From a virus, in IMG/VR virus record IMGVR_UViG_3300043418_000213, positions 1 to 22,116 of that record: a DNA stretch of 22,116 bases; one strand, written 5' to 3'. Below, piece by piece: positions 7,310 through 12,801 of the stretch. Below the pieces are notes generated by a model. That model searched no databases. It worked only from the letters and a program-made list of their open reading frames with translations, and was not told where the DNA came from. Numbering within the stretch: position 1 is the first letter of the stretch; every line of letters starts with the position of its first letter. Made by a program: the position numbers and the translations under genes.

Positions 7310-8498
7310 GCCTAAAATCGAAGGTCTTATCTCTGTATGGTCTAACTCACCTGATCAACCAACAGGCTACGGTCAGCAAGCTGGCTACCTAGTTGACCGC
7401 TTGAAGCGCGATGGCGCAAAGGTAGCAGCCTTGTCTAACTATGGGCTTGAGGGCAACCTAAGCACCTATCAGACTAAGTTCGGTAGCATCCCTCATTATC
7501 CGCGAGGCTCTGAAGCCTACTCGAATGATGTCGGCCCTATGCATCATGCTCACTTCAATGCACAGCACCCTAACTTGCCAGCCGCTCTTATCGGCTTGTA
7601 TGACTGCTGGGTAATTCAGGGCAAGCAGTGGGAGAAGGTCAATATGGGTTGGTGGACTCCGATTGACCACCTCACCATGCCTCCGAAGGTTGAAACCTTT
7701 TTGCGCCAGAGCCATGTCACCCCAATTGCTATGGCCCCAAATGGTGTGCGCCAGATGGAAGCCAAGGGGATTGAGTGCGAGTATGTGCCGCATGGTATTG
7801 ATACCAAGATTTTCAAGCCGACAGCAACCATTGAGGGGCAACCTGCTCGCGACTATATGGGGCTGAAGGATGAGTTTGTGGTTGGCATGGTTTCAGCTAA
7901 TAAGGCTTCAGGGCTGATTCACCGCAAGGCTTTCAGCGAGAATCTACTGGCTTTCAGCATCTTCCGCCAGAAGCACCCTGATGCTGTCTTGTATATGCAC
8001 ACTGATCCGCTTGGAACTCAGGGCGGTTGGCAGTTGCTTCCTATGCTTGCTGCCTATGGGATTCCTAAAGAGGCTGTGATGTTTCCGCCTTTTGTGGATT
8101 ACCGCTATGGCATGAGCCAGCAAACTCTGGCTGGGCTTTACAGTGCAATGGATGTCTTGCTTGCTACCTCTTATGGAGAAGGCTTTGGGATTCCCTGTAT
8201 AGAGTCCTTATCCTGTGGCACGAGGGTAATCGGCTCTAGCTGGGGCGCAACCCCTGACCTTCTATCTGAGGACTCTTGGATGGTTGAGGGGCAACCGCTT
8301 TGGGATGCTGGGCAAAATGCTTTGTGGCAGATGCCTCTAGTTCCTTCGATTGTCAATGCACTTGAGGAGGCTTACCAAGCCGAGCGCGGAACTAGCCAGG
8401 TTGCTATTGATTTCGCTAAACAGTTCGATGTCGAAACTGTCTGGCAGAAGCACTGGCTTCCGGTCATTGGTCGCTTGCTAGAGAAGTCGAATAAATGA
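7302..8498 (+). CDS. GT-B fold glycosyltransferase, GT4-like (group 1)
   Basis: A 398-aa cytoplasmic enzyme predicted to move a sugar from a nucleotide-sugar donor to an unknown acceptor. The N-terminal lobe begins with a beta strand and a glycine loop (SVWSNSPDQPTGYGQQAGYL). The C-terminal lobe has FVVGMVSANKASG near 192-204, the donor-binding E-x7-E motif EGFGIPCIE (E293 and E301), then SLSCGTRVIGSSWGATPDLLS. VPHGIDTKIF at 162-171 is the usual GT4 inter-domain motif. It is embedded in a phage late region beside a second glycosyltransferase and a cytidylyltransferase. This suggests glycosylation of virion protein or host surface. The acceptor cannot be deduced. Confidence 0.9.
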   Translation: MAKPKIEGLISVWSNSPDQPTGYGQQAGYLVDRLKRDGAKVAALSNYGLEGNLSTYQTKFGSIPHYPRGSEAYSNDVGPMHHAHFNAQHPNLPAALIGLYDCWVIQGKQWEKVNMGWWTPIDHLTMPPKVETFLRQSHVTPIAMAPNGVRQMEAKGIECEYVPHGIDTKIFKPTATIEGQPARDYMGLKDEFVVGMVSANKASGLIHRKAFSENLLAFSIFRQKHPDAVLYMHTDPLGTQGGWQLLPMLAAYGIPKEAVMFPPFVDYRYGMSQQTLAGLYSAMDVLLATSYGEGFGIPCIESLSCGTRVIGSSWGATPDLLSEDSWMVEGQPLWDAGQNALWQMPLVPSIVNALEEAYQAERGTSQVAIDFAKQFDVETVWQKHWLPVIGRLLEKSNK

Positions 8499-8545
8499 AA
8501 ATGACTTTTATGAATATCTTTAAACTAGTTTTGGTTTTCTCTTGA
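8495..8545 (+). CDS. 16-codon minicistron bridging two glycosyltransferase genes
   Basis: ATG at 8495 overlaps the upstream TGA (ATGA). Sixteen codons (MKMTFMNIFKLVLVFS) end in TGA at 8543-8545, which overlaps the TTG start of the next gene (TTGA). There is no Shine-Dalgarno sequence before that TTG. The arrangement would let ribosomes leaving the first gene reach the second by two steps of termination-reinitiation. It may be a leader device rather than a functional peptide. Chance cannot be excluded at this length. Confidence 0.4.
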   Translation: MKMTFMNIFKLVLVFS

Positions 8546-9195
8546 TTCCGGTTCTTGGTTTCTGCACTCTGAAGAGGTTTGATCTTGCTGATAGGTTGCT
8601 GCGCTCTATTGATTATCCTGTTGAGCATCTGGTTATCATTGACAACTCGGGGCTAGGCTCAACCGGCTACACACCTAAGAAGCCCGATTCTGTTAAACAC
8701 CTGTGGGTTCTCAGGATGCCTTTTGGGCTGGGTTTGGTTGGTGCTTGGAATCTGATTATCAAAGCAACCCCTTATGCCCCCTATTGGCTTCTGGTGAATG
8801 ATGATGCCTATTTTGAGGCTGGGGCTTTGGAGAAGATTGCTAGCGAGGTGGATACTCAGGCTCTGAACTTCTTGCAAATTAACACAGCCTGGTCTGCTGT
8901 TGTTTTTGGTGAGGGCATGGTTGACAAGGTTGGGCTTTATGACGAGCGCTTCTATCCGCTCTACTTTGATGATAATGACCTTGAGCGCCGAGTGCGCCAT
9001 CATGGTGTGCCTATCAAGACCATTGATGCGGTTGTTCACCATGACAACAGTTCGACTCTAAACAGCGGTTATCAAGAAGTAAATCATCGCAGTTATAGTG
9101 CAAATCAGAATCTACTTACTCACAAAGAGCATGAAGGAGATTTCACTCAGGGCGAGTGGACTCTAAAAACTAGGAGGCATAACCGATGGGATTAA
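8542..9195 (+). CDS. GT-A fold glycosyltransferase, family 2-like, TTG start
   Basis: A 217-aa protein starting with the first Rossmann strand IPVLGFCTLKR. VEHLVIIDNSG (28-37), an AWNLII segment, the metal/donor motif LLVNDDAYF (D87, D88) and a later FDDNDLERR (143-151) followed by VVHHDNS (His166, His167) are standard GT2 elements. The reading frame is closed by TAA at 8521-8523 and the only start before the fold begins is TTG 8542, so that start is well supported. The C-terminus overlaps the cytidylyltransferase by 10 bases. It has no membrane segment. The acceptor is unknown. Joint presence with a GT4-like enzyme suggests a disaccharide or serial glycosylation. Confidence 0.88.
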   Translation: MIPVLGFCTLKRFDLADRLLRSIDYPVEHLVIIDNSGLGSTGYTPKKPDSVKHLWVLRMPFGLGLVGAWNLIIKATPYAPYWLLVNDDAYFEAGALEKIASEVDTQALNFLQINTAWSAVVFGEGMVDKVGLYDERFYPLYFDDNDLERRVRHHGVPIKTIDAVVHHDNSSTLNSGYQEVNHRSYSANQNLLTHKEHEGDFTQGEWTLKTRRHNRWD

Positions 9196-9620
9196 CTGTT
9201 TATACTGGTGGATCCTTCGATCTCTTCCATTCTGGCCATGTTGCTTTTCTAAAGCGGTGCAAGGAACTAGCAGGTAAAAATGGCACAGTAATTGTTAGCC
9301 TAAATAGCGATGAGTTTATTCTCGCCTATAAAGGCAAGGGCTTAGTGATGAATTATCAAGAGCGCAAGGCAGTTTTGGAATCTTGCCGATATGTCGATTA
9401 TGTCATTATGAACTTTGATGGGGCAGATAGCACAACTGCTATTGAAACAACTGGCCCTGATCTGATTGTGATTGGTTCGGACTGGGCTAGGCGCGACTAT
9501 TACAAACAGATGAACTTTACTCAAGACTGGCTGGATGAGCGAGGCATTGGTCTTGTTTACCTGCCTTATACCGCTGGCATCAGCTCGACTGAGATAAAGG
9601 CAAGACTAGCCAAGCGATAG
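9186..9620 (+). CDS. Cytidylyltransferase-like nucleotidyltransferase (TagD/RfaE-C type)
   Basis: A 144-aa enzyme of the HxGH nucleotidyltransferase superfamily. VYTGGSFDLFHSGHVAFLKRC contains HSGH (H15-H18), RKAVLESCRYVDYV lies at 60-73 and the closing GISSTEIK (131-138) is the ISSTxI(R/K) motif that binds the nucleotide. Length and motifs match glycerol-3-phosphate cytidylyltransferase and the adenylyl/cytidylyl domain of heptose synthases. It would activate a polyol phosphate or sugar phosphate as a CDP or ADP derivative. The exact substrate cannot be told. AGGAGG precedes the ATG by 9 bases, the strongest ribosome binding site here. It sits with two glycosyltransferases as a donor-supply partner. 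Confidence 0.88.
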   Translation: MGLTVYTGGSFDLFHSGHVAFLKRCKELAGKNGTVIVSLNSDEFILAYKGKGLVMNYQERKAVLESCRYVDYVIMNFDGADSTTAIETTGPDLIVIGSDWARRDYYKQMNFTQDWLDERGIGLVYLPYTAGISSTEIKARLAKR

Positions 9621-9623
9621 AAT
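9618..9623 (+). promoter_or_regulatory. Leaderless promoter -10 (TAGAAT) for the neck/tail unit
   Basis: TAGAATAG begins on the TAG stop of the cytidylyltransferase and is followed by AAGC, then ATG at 9630. The last base of the box is 6 bases before the ATG, so the start codon is the predicted +1. There is no Shine-Dalgarno sequence. The 15 bases from TAG through ATG are identical to those at 12148-12162. Confidence 0.72.
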
Positions 9624-9629
9624 AGAAGC

Positions 9630-10232
9630 ATGGCGATTACAAATGGTTACACCACTCTTGCAGAGGTAAAGGCTGCCCTGCGCATCACTGACACCATTGA
9701 TGACTCACTGCTTGAGATGGCTATTGAATCTGCCAGCCGACTTCTAGACTCATATACCGCGCGCTCTTTCTACACTCAAGGCTCGGCAACCGCTCGCTAC
9801 TTCGCAGCAGACAATGATTTTGTTTGCCAGATTGATGATGCAACTAGCATCACCCAGGTAGCAACCGACTTCTCAGCAGATGGCAGTTATGACACTGTTT
9901 GGGCAAGCACCGATTTCGAGTTGCTTCCGCTCAATGGGCGCATTGATGGTTTGGCTGTTCCTTACAATGGCCTCCGCGCAATCCAGGATTACACCTTCCC
10001 TTATCTCAATGGCGAGGGGCTAGTTAAGGTAACTGGTGTTTGGGGCTGGGCTGCTATCCCTATCGCTATCAAACAGGCTTGTATCATTCAGGCAAGCCGC
10101 ATCTTCAAGCGCCTAGATTCACCGCTCGGTGTGCTTTCATCACCAGACCTAGGCTTTATGCGAGTCGGCTCAAAGCTTGATCCAGATGTCGCACAGTTGG
10201 TTGACCCTTACAAGATTGTGAAGTTTGCTTAA
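9630..10232 (+). CDS. Head-tail connector (gp6-like adaptor)
   Basis: A 200-aa protein with the usual adaptor opening: TTLAEVKAALRITDTIDDSLLEMAIESASRLLDSYTAR, an alpha-helical bundle that docks under the portal. A beta-rich middle (ATRYFAADNDFVCQIDDATSITQVATD) and VTGVWGWAAIPIAIKQACIIQASRIFKRLDSPLGV follow, the latter being the conserved C-terminal helix with 'GWP..P..I..A....A.R..KR...P'. It joins the portal ring to the tail completion proteins. The gene starts a new unit after the glycan genes and is coupled by TAATG to the next gene. Confidence 0.88.
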   Translation: MAITNGYTTLAEVKAALRITDTIDDSLLEMAIESASRLLDSYTARSFYTQGSATARYFAADNDFVCQIDDATSITQVATDFSADGSYDTVWASTDFELLPLNGRIDGLAVPYNGLRAIQDYTFPYLNGEGLVKVTGVWGWAAIPIAIKQACIIQASRIFKRLDSPLGVLSSPDLGFMRVGSKLDPDVAQLVDPYKIVKFA

Positions 10233-10648
10233 TGGCTTCGATTGCATCGCTTCGCACAGGGATTGCCACTAACCTTGGCACTATCTCGGGGCTTCGCACC
10301 TCTGCAACTGGCTTCATCCCAGACAATGTTAATCCGCCTTATGCCATTGTTGCCCCAAGCACTGTGGACTATCACAAGAGCTTCAGCTCGGGCGGTCTAA
10401 ATACTTACAACTTCACAGTCACTGTGGTTGTTGGGCGCGTATCTGAGCGCACTTCGCAAGCAAGCCTAGATGCTTACTGTTCCCCAACAGGGTCGGCATC
10501 TATCAAGGTTGCGGTAGAATCAGATAGGACACTAGGCGGAAATGCTTATGACTGTGTAGTGACCGGCATGAGAAACTATGGATCAATTACCATAGCGGAA
10601 AATACCTACTTGGCAGCCGAGTTTGACTTGGTTGTTCAGGCTAACTAA
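10232..10648 (+). CDS. Tail terminator / tail completion protein
   Basis: A 138-aa protein: ASLRTGIATNLGTISGLRTSATGFIPDNVNPPYAIVAPSTVDYH, then YNFTVTVVVGRVSERTSQASLDAY and SASIKVAVESDRTLGG. I recall this pattern (start helix, 'P..I..P.A.V....I.YH..F', beta sandwich, 'LD.Y..P.G..SI..A') for actinophage proteins assigned as tail terminators, which cap the tail tube before it joins the head. Placement between connector and major tail protein agrees. No enzyme motifs are present. It overlaps the previous stop by one base (TAATG). Confidence 0.72.
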   Translation: MASIASLRTGIATNLGTISGLRTSATGFIPDNVNPPYAIVAPSTVDYHKSFSSGGLNTYNFTVTVVVGRVSERTSQASLDAYCSPTGSASIKVAVESDRTLGGNAYDCVVTGMRNYGSITIAENTYLAAEFDLVVQAN

Positions 10649-10662
10649 CTAGGAGAAATACA

Positions 10663-11070
10663 ATGGCAAAGTTTGTTGCTACTGATTACAAGGTGACTGT
10701 CAATGGCACTAACCTTTCGTCATCGCTAACCTCTGTTGACCTATCGCTATCAAGCGATGAGGTTGACACCACCACCTTCGGCGGAGAGTGGCGCACCGTC
10801 ACTGGCGGTCTGAAGTCTGGTTCAATCACCCTAAACTTCAACCAGGACTTCGGTGCATCATCTGTTGATGCAACCCTATTCCCACTGTTCAACACTGCTG
10901 CAACTGTGGTCATCACCCCGACCTCTGCAACTGTGTCTGCAACTAACCCAAGCTACACCGCTGTGGCACTGTGTAACTCATACCAGCCATTCGCATCTTC
11001 AGTTGGTGACCTAGCAACCCTTTCGGTTACTTGGCCAACTTCTGGCACTGTAACTCGCGCAACTGCCTAA
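10663..11070 (+). CDS. Major tail tube protein
   Basis: A 135-aa beta-rich protein: VATDYKVTVNGTNLSSSLTSVDLSLSSDEVDTTTFGGEWRTVTGGLKSGSITLNFNQDF, then LFPLFNTAATVVITPTSA and FASSVGDLATLSVTWPTSGTVTRATA. This is the usual short tail tube subunit of siphoviruses. It polymerises around the tape measure, and the T/S-rich strands and C-terminal 'TVTR' ending are typical. AGGAG with 8-base spacing precedes the ATG, consistent with high expression. It stands directly before the frameshifted chaperone, the conserved order in long-tailed phages. Confidence 0.9.
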   Translation: MAKFVATDYKVTVNGTNLSSSLTSVDLSLSSDEVDTTTFGGEWRTVTGGLKSGSITLNFNQDFGASSVDATLFPLFNTAATVVITPTSATVSATNPSYTAVALCNSYQPFASSVGDLATLSVTWPTSGTVTRATA

Positions 11071-11077
11071 TCAGGGC

Positions 11078-11083
11078 TAGACT
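11078..11083 (+). promoter_or_regulatory. Possible -10 box before the tail chaperone gene
   Basis: TAGACT fits TANNNT and lies 7 bases before the ATG at 11091, which has no good Shine-Dalgarno sequence. It may be another near-leaderless promoter, or a chance match in the 20-base gap. Confidence 0.3.
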
Positions 11084-11090
11084 CTAACTC

Positions 11091-11339
11091 ATGAAGATTA
11101 ACCTGCGCATTGAGTTTGTGTCTGGTGAGTCGCAGGAAGTTTCTGCGACCGCCCCTGATCTTGTTGCTTTCGAGGACAAGTTCAACTTGAGTGTTACAAA
11201 GCTTGAGTCTGAAATGAAGTTCACTCACCTAGTCTGGCTTGCCTGGACTTCTCTGAGCCGACAGAAACTAACCAGCAAAGAGTTCGATGCTTGGTTGGCG
11301 GATGTCGCTTCGGTAGGGCCTGAGTCTGCCCCAAAATAG
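11091..11339 (+). CDS. Tail assembly chaperone, short (G-like) product
   Basis: An 82-aa protein starting with MKINLRIEFVSGESQEVSATAPDLVAFEDKFN and ending at TAG 11337-11339 just after a slippery site. In long-tailed phages this gene sits between tail tube and tape measure. It makes two proteins, a short one and a -1 frameshift-extended one (lambda gpG and gpGT), that coat the tape measure during tail assembly. The short form carries a beta strand-rich N-terminus and LVWLAWTSLSRQKL, a helix typical of the family. The ATG has no evident Shine-Dalgarno sequence and may be leaderless or coupled. Confidence 0.88.
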   Translation: MKINLRIEFVSGESQEVSATAPDLVAFEDKFNLSVTKLESEMKFTHLVWLAWTSLSRQKLTSKEFDAWLADVASVGPESAPK

Positions 11340-11488
11340 TCGGGCTTGGCGATAAATCCGCTCATTGGTATATCGCCAGCCTTGCTTGTGAAACAGGCAT
11401 TGCCCCTCATTTGCTGATGCAGGAGAGTGAGCGGATGCTGTGGACTATGGGCAGATACTTGGTTAGCCGTAACTTGCCCAAAGGCTAA
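11091..11488 (+). CDS. Tail assembly chaperone, -1 frameshift (GT-like) product
   Basis: The zero frame ends at TAG 11337. The heptamer CCCAAAA at 11330-11336 reads C CCA AAA, the ideal X XXY YYZ pattern. After slipping back one base, codons continue from ATA at 11336 for 50 residues to TAA at 11486-11488, giving a 132-aa fusion. The added part contains WYIASLACETGIAPHLLMQE and then MLWTMGRYL, which strongly resembles the T domain of actinophage chaperones ('LA.E.GI.P..L......ML..M..YL'). A stable stem-loop starts 6 bases after the heptamer. The fusion links the tape measure to tail tube subunits during assembly. Confidence 0.9.
11330..11381 (+). promoter_or_regulatory. Programmed -1 ribosomal frameshift signal (slippery site plus stem-loop)
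   Basis: The slippery CCCAAAA at 11330-11336 is followed by a 6-base spacer. A hairpin then pairs GGCTTGGCGATA (11343-11354) with TATCGCCAGCC (11371-11381): 11 base pairs, one bulged T at 11347 and a 16-base loop. Spacer length and stem strength match known -1 frameshift stimulators. The loop could pair further to form a pseudoknot, but none is obvious. Confidence 0.9.
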
Positions 11489-11489
11489 A

Positions 11490-11522
11490 AGAAAACCCCC
11501 TGATTATCTCGGGGGGTTTTCT
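11490..11522. terminator. Bidirectional terminator between convergent genes
   Basis: GAAAACCCCC (11491-11500) pairs with GGGGGGTTTTC (11511-11521) around a 10-base loop. On the + strand TTTTCTC follows. On the - strand the stem is followed by TTTTCTTTTAG, a stronger U-run. It can therefore end both the chaperone mRNA and the leftward gene that stops at 11528. Confidence 0.85.
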
Positions 11523-11527
11523 CATGC

Positions 11528-12049
11528 CTAGATTGTTTGGAGGCCTGTAAGCCTGAAGTCTGTGCCTTGCAGGATTGCACCGGCGGCTAGGTCTAGCATC
11601 CGCTGAATCTGCTCGGGTGTGTGGCTTGAGTTGGCGAGGATGTCATTGAACTCTTTGCCATTGGTAATCTGCCCATAGGCGAGCCGAAGAACTAGCATCT
11701 GCCAGTATGGGTTGCTGTGAGGGATTGTCTGTGCAGTGATCTGCTCAACTGCCTCGCTGGCGAATGAGATGGTCATATCGATATCGCCGAATAGGTAGCG
11801 CTCTGAATCCATTGCTTCATTGGCAATCTCGAAGTTGTCACCCTCGCTGTCTAGGAAGTTCCAGTAAGCCCACCCGCGCGAATAGTATGAGGTGGTTTCC
11901 AGTTCGCCATCTGTGTATTGGATTAGCTGGGCAACCACTAGACCATGCGAGTCTAGGAATGGACTAACCGGCTGGTAGAGAGTGAAGTCATCGCCGCTTC
12001 TGTGAATGGCTGGCTTGTCGAGAATGTCGGTTGTGTAGATGGTGGTCAT
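11528..12049 (-). CDS. Leftward orphan protein inside the tail module, unknown function
   Basis: A 173-aa acidic soluble protein with no signal peptide or membrane helix. It begins MTTIYTTDILDKPAIHRSGD and has an aromatic-rich middle (ELETTSYYSRGWAYWNFLD). The C-terminal half is helical: PYWQMLVLRLAYGQ, then SHTPEQIQRMLDLAAGAIL. I do not recognise it. It is antisense to all neighbouring tail genes. It has its own ribosome binding site (GGGAGAA 6 bases before the ATG), its own candidate promoter and a shared terminator. That is the layout of a moron, an added gene expressed independently of the lytic programme. Host-interaction roles are possible but unproven. Confidence 0.75.
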   Translation of the reverse strand: MTTIYTTDILDKPAIHRSGDDFTLYQPVSPFLDSHGLVVAQLIQYTDGELETTSYYSRGWAYWNFLDSEGDNFEIANEAMDSERYLFGDIDMTISFASEAVEQITAQTIPHSNPYWQMLVLRLAYGQITNGKEFNDILANSSHTPEQIQRMLDLAAGAILQGTDFRLTGLQTI

Positions 12050-12091
12050 TTGGTTCTCCCTTTGTTTTCAGTGTGTGTTGCTGATGTGTCT

Positions 12092-12119
12092 AATGTAGCA
12101 CAAGTTACACAGCAAGCAA
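12092..12119 (-). promoter_or_regulatory. Candidate promoter for the leftward orphan gene
   Basis: Read on the - strand, TTGCTT (12119-12114) is separated by 16 bases from TACATT (12097-12092). These are reasonable -35 and -10 elements. Transcription would start near 12085, leaving a leader of about 35 bases with a GGGAGAA ribosome binding site. It lies back to back with the rightward promoter at 12148. Confidence 0.5.
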
Positions 12120-12147
12120 GCAAATAAATAAAGATTTCTTCGGGCGG

Positions 12148-12153
12148 TAGAAT
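12148..12153 (+). promoter_or_regulatory. Leaderless promoter -10 (TAGAAT) for the tail tip unit
   Basis: TAGAATAG plus AAGC leads to ATG at 12160 with 6 bases after the box, so the ATG is the predicted +1. There is no ribosome binding site. The 15-base stretch from the box through the ATG is the same as at 9618. It restarts rightward transcription after the leftward gene. Confidence 0.72.
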
Positions 12154-12159
12154 AGAAGC

Positions 12160-12801
12160 ATGGCTAAAGCACCCTTCCAATTCCAGATCGCGAAGTTTGA
12201 CCGCGCACCTGAAATGATTGATGGGCTTTCAGTTCTAGATATTCGTGCGCTTCAGAAGCGCTTAAAAGAGATTGAGCCAACTCTGCGCACTCAGCTTGTG
12301 CGCGATGCTAAAGCAGTTGCTGTTGAGCCTATCAAGCTGATCAAGACAGCAATCGGTTCAGTGACACCTAATAGCGGTTTGCTTCGACCTGGTGCGCGCC
12401 TAAATTGGAATAATGCCATCGATGCTAAGGGTCGCTCTCACCCTGCCCTTGATGTTAAGGCGCAATTCCGCACCTCACAATCAGGTCGCTCAAATGTCAC
12501 CAGCCTTGTGCGAGTAAAGGTTGGCAACCCAGCGGTTAGCCTTGCAGATATGGGTGGGCGCTCAGGTCGCTACCGCAATGCTGGTTACAAGGGTTCTGGC
12601 TACACTCGGACTTATGCCTACAAAGGCGGCACTCGTAATCACAAGGTCAATGGGCAGTTCCGAGGTATCGAAGAAAAGATTGGTAACTCACCATCTCGCT
12701 TTATCTGGCCAGCGGCAGAGCGATCTATTCCTGCTGCGCGAGAAGCGATTGAAAAGATTTTGCGCGATGCTTATGCTCGCATTAACTCGAAGGGCATTTA
12801 A
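12160..12801 (+). CDS. Putative minor tail / HK97 gp10-like neck protein
   Basis: A 213-aa basic protein. Residues 20-60 are helical (DIRALQKRLKEIEPTLRTQLVRDAKAVA). The middle is Gly/Arg/Tyr-rich (SLADMGGRSGRYRNAGYKG at 127-145). The C-terminus, SRFIWPAAERSIPAAREAIEKIL, resembles the closing part of HK97 gp10-like tail completion proteins ('.P.F..PA......A...I...'). Such genes normally sit before the tail tube gene, so a place between chaperone and tape measure is unusual. A tail component with another role is possible. It is coupled to the tape measure by TAATG. Confidence 0.5.
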   Translation: MAKAPFQFQIAKFDRAPEMIDGLSVLDIRALQKRLKEIEPTLRTQLVRDAKAVAVEPIKLIKTAIGSVTPNSGLLRPGARLNWNNAIDAKGRSHPALDVKAQFRTSQSGRSNVTSLVRVKVGNPAVSLADMGGRSGRYRNAGYKGSGYTRTYAYKGGTRNHKVNGQFRGIEEKIGNSPSRFIWPAAERSIPAAREAIEKILRDAYARINSKGI

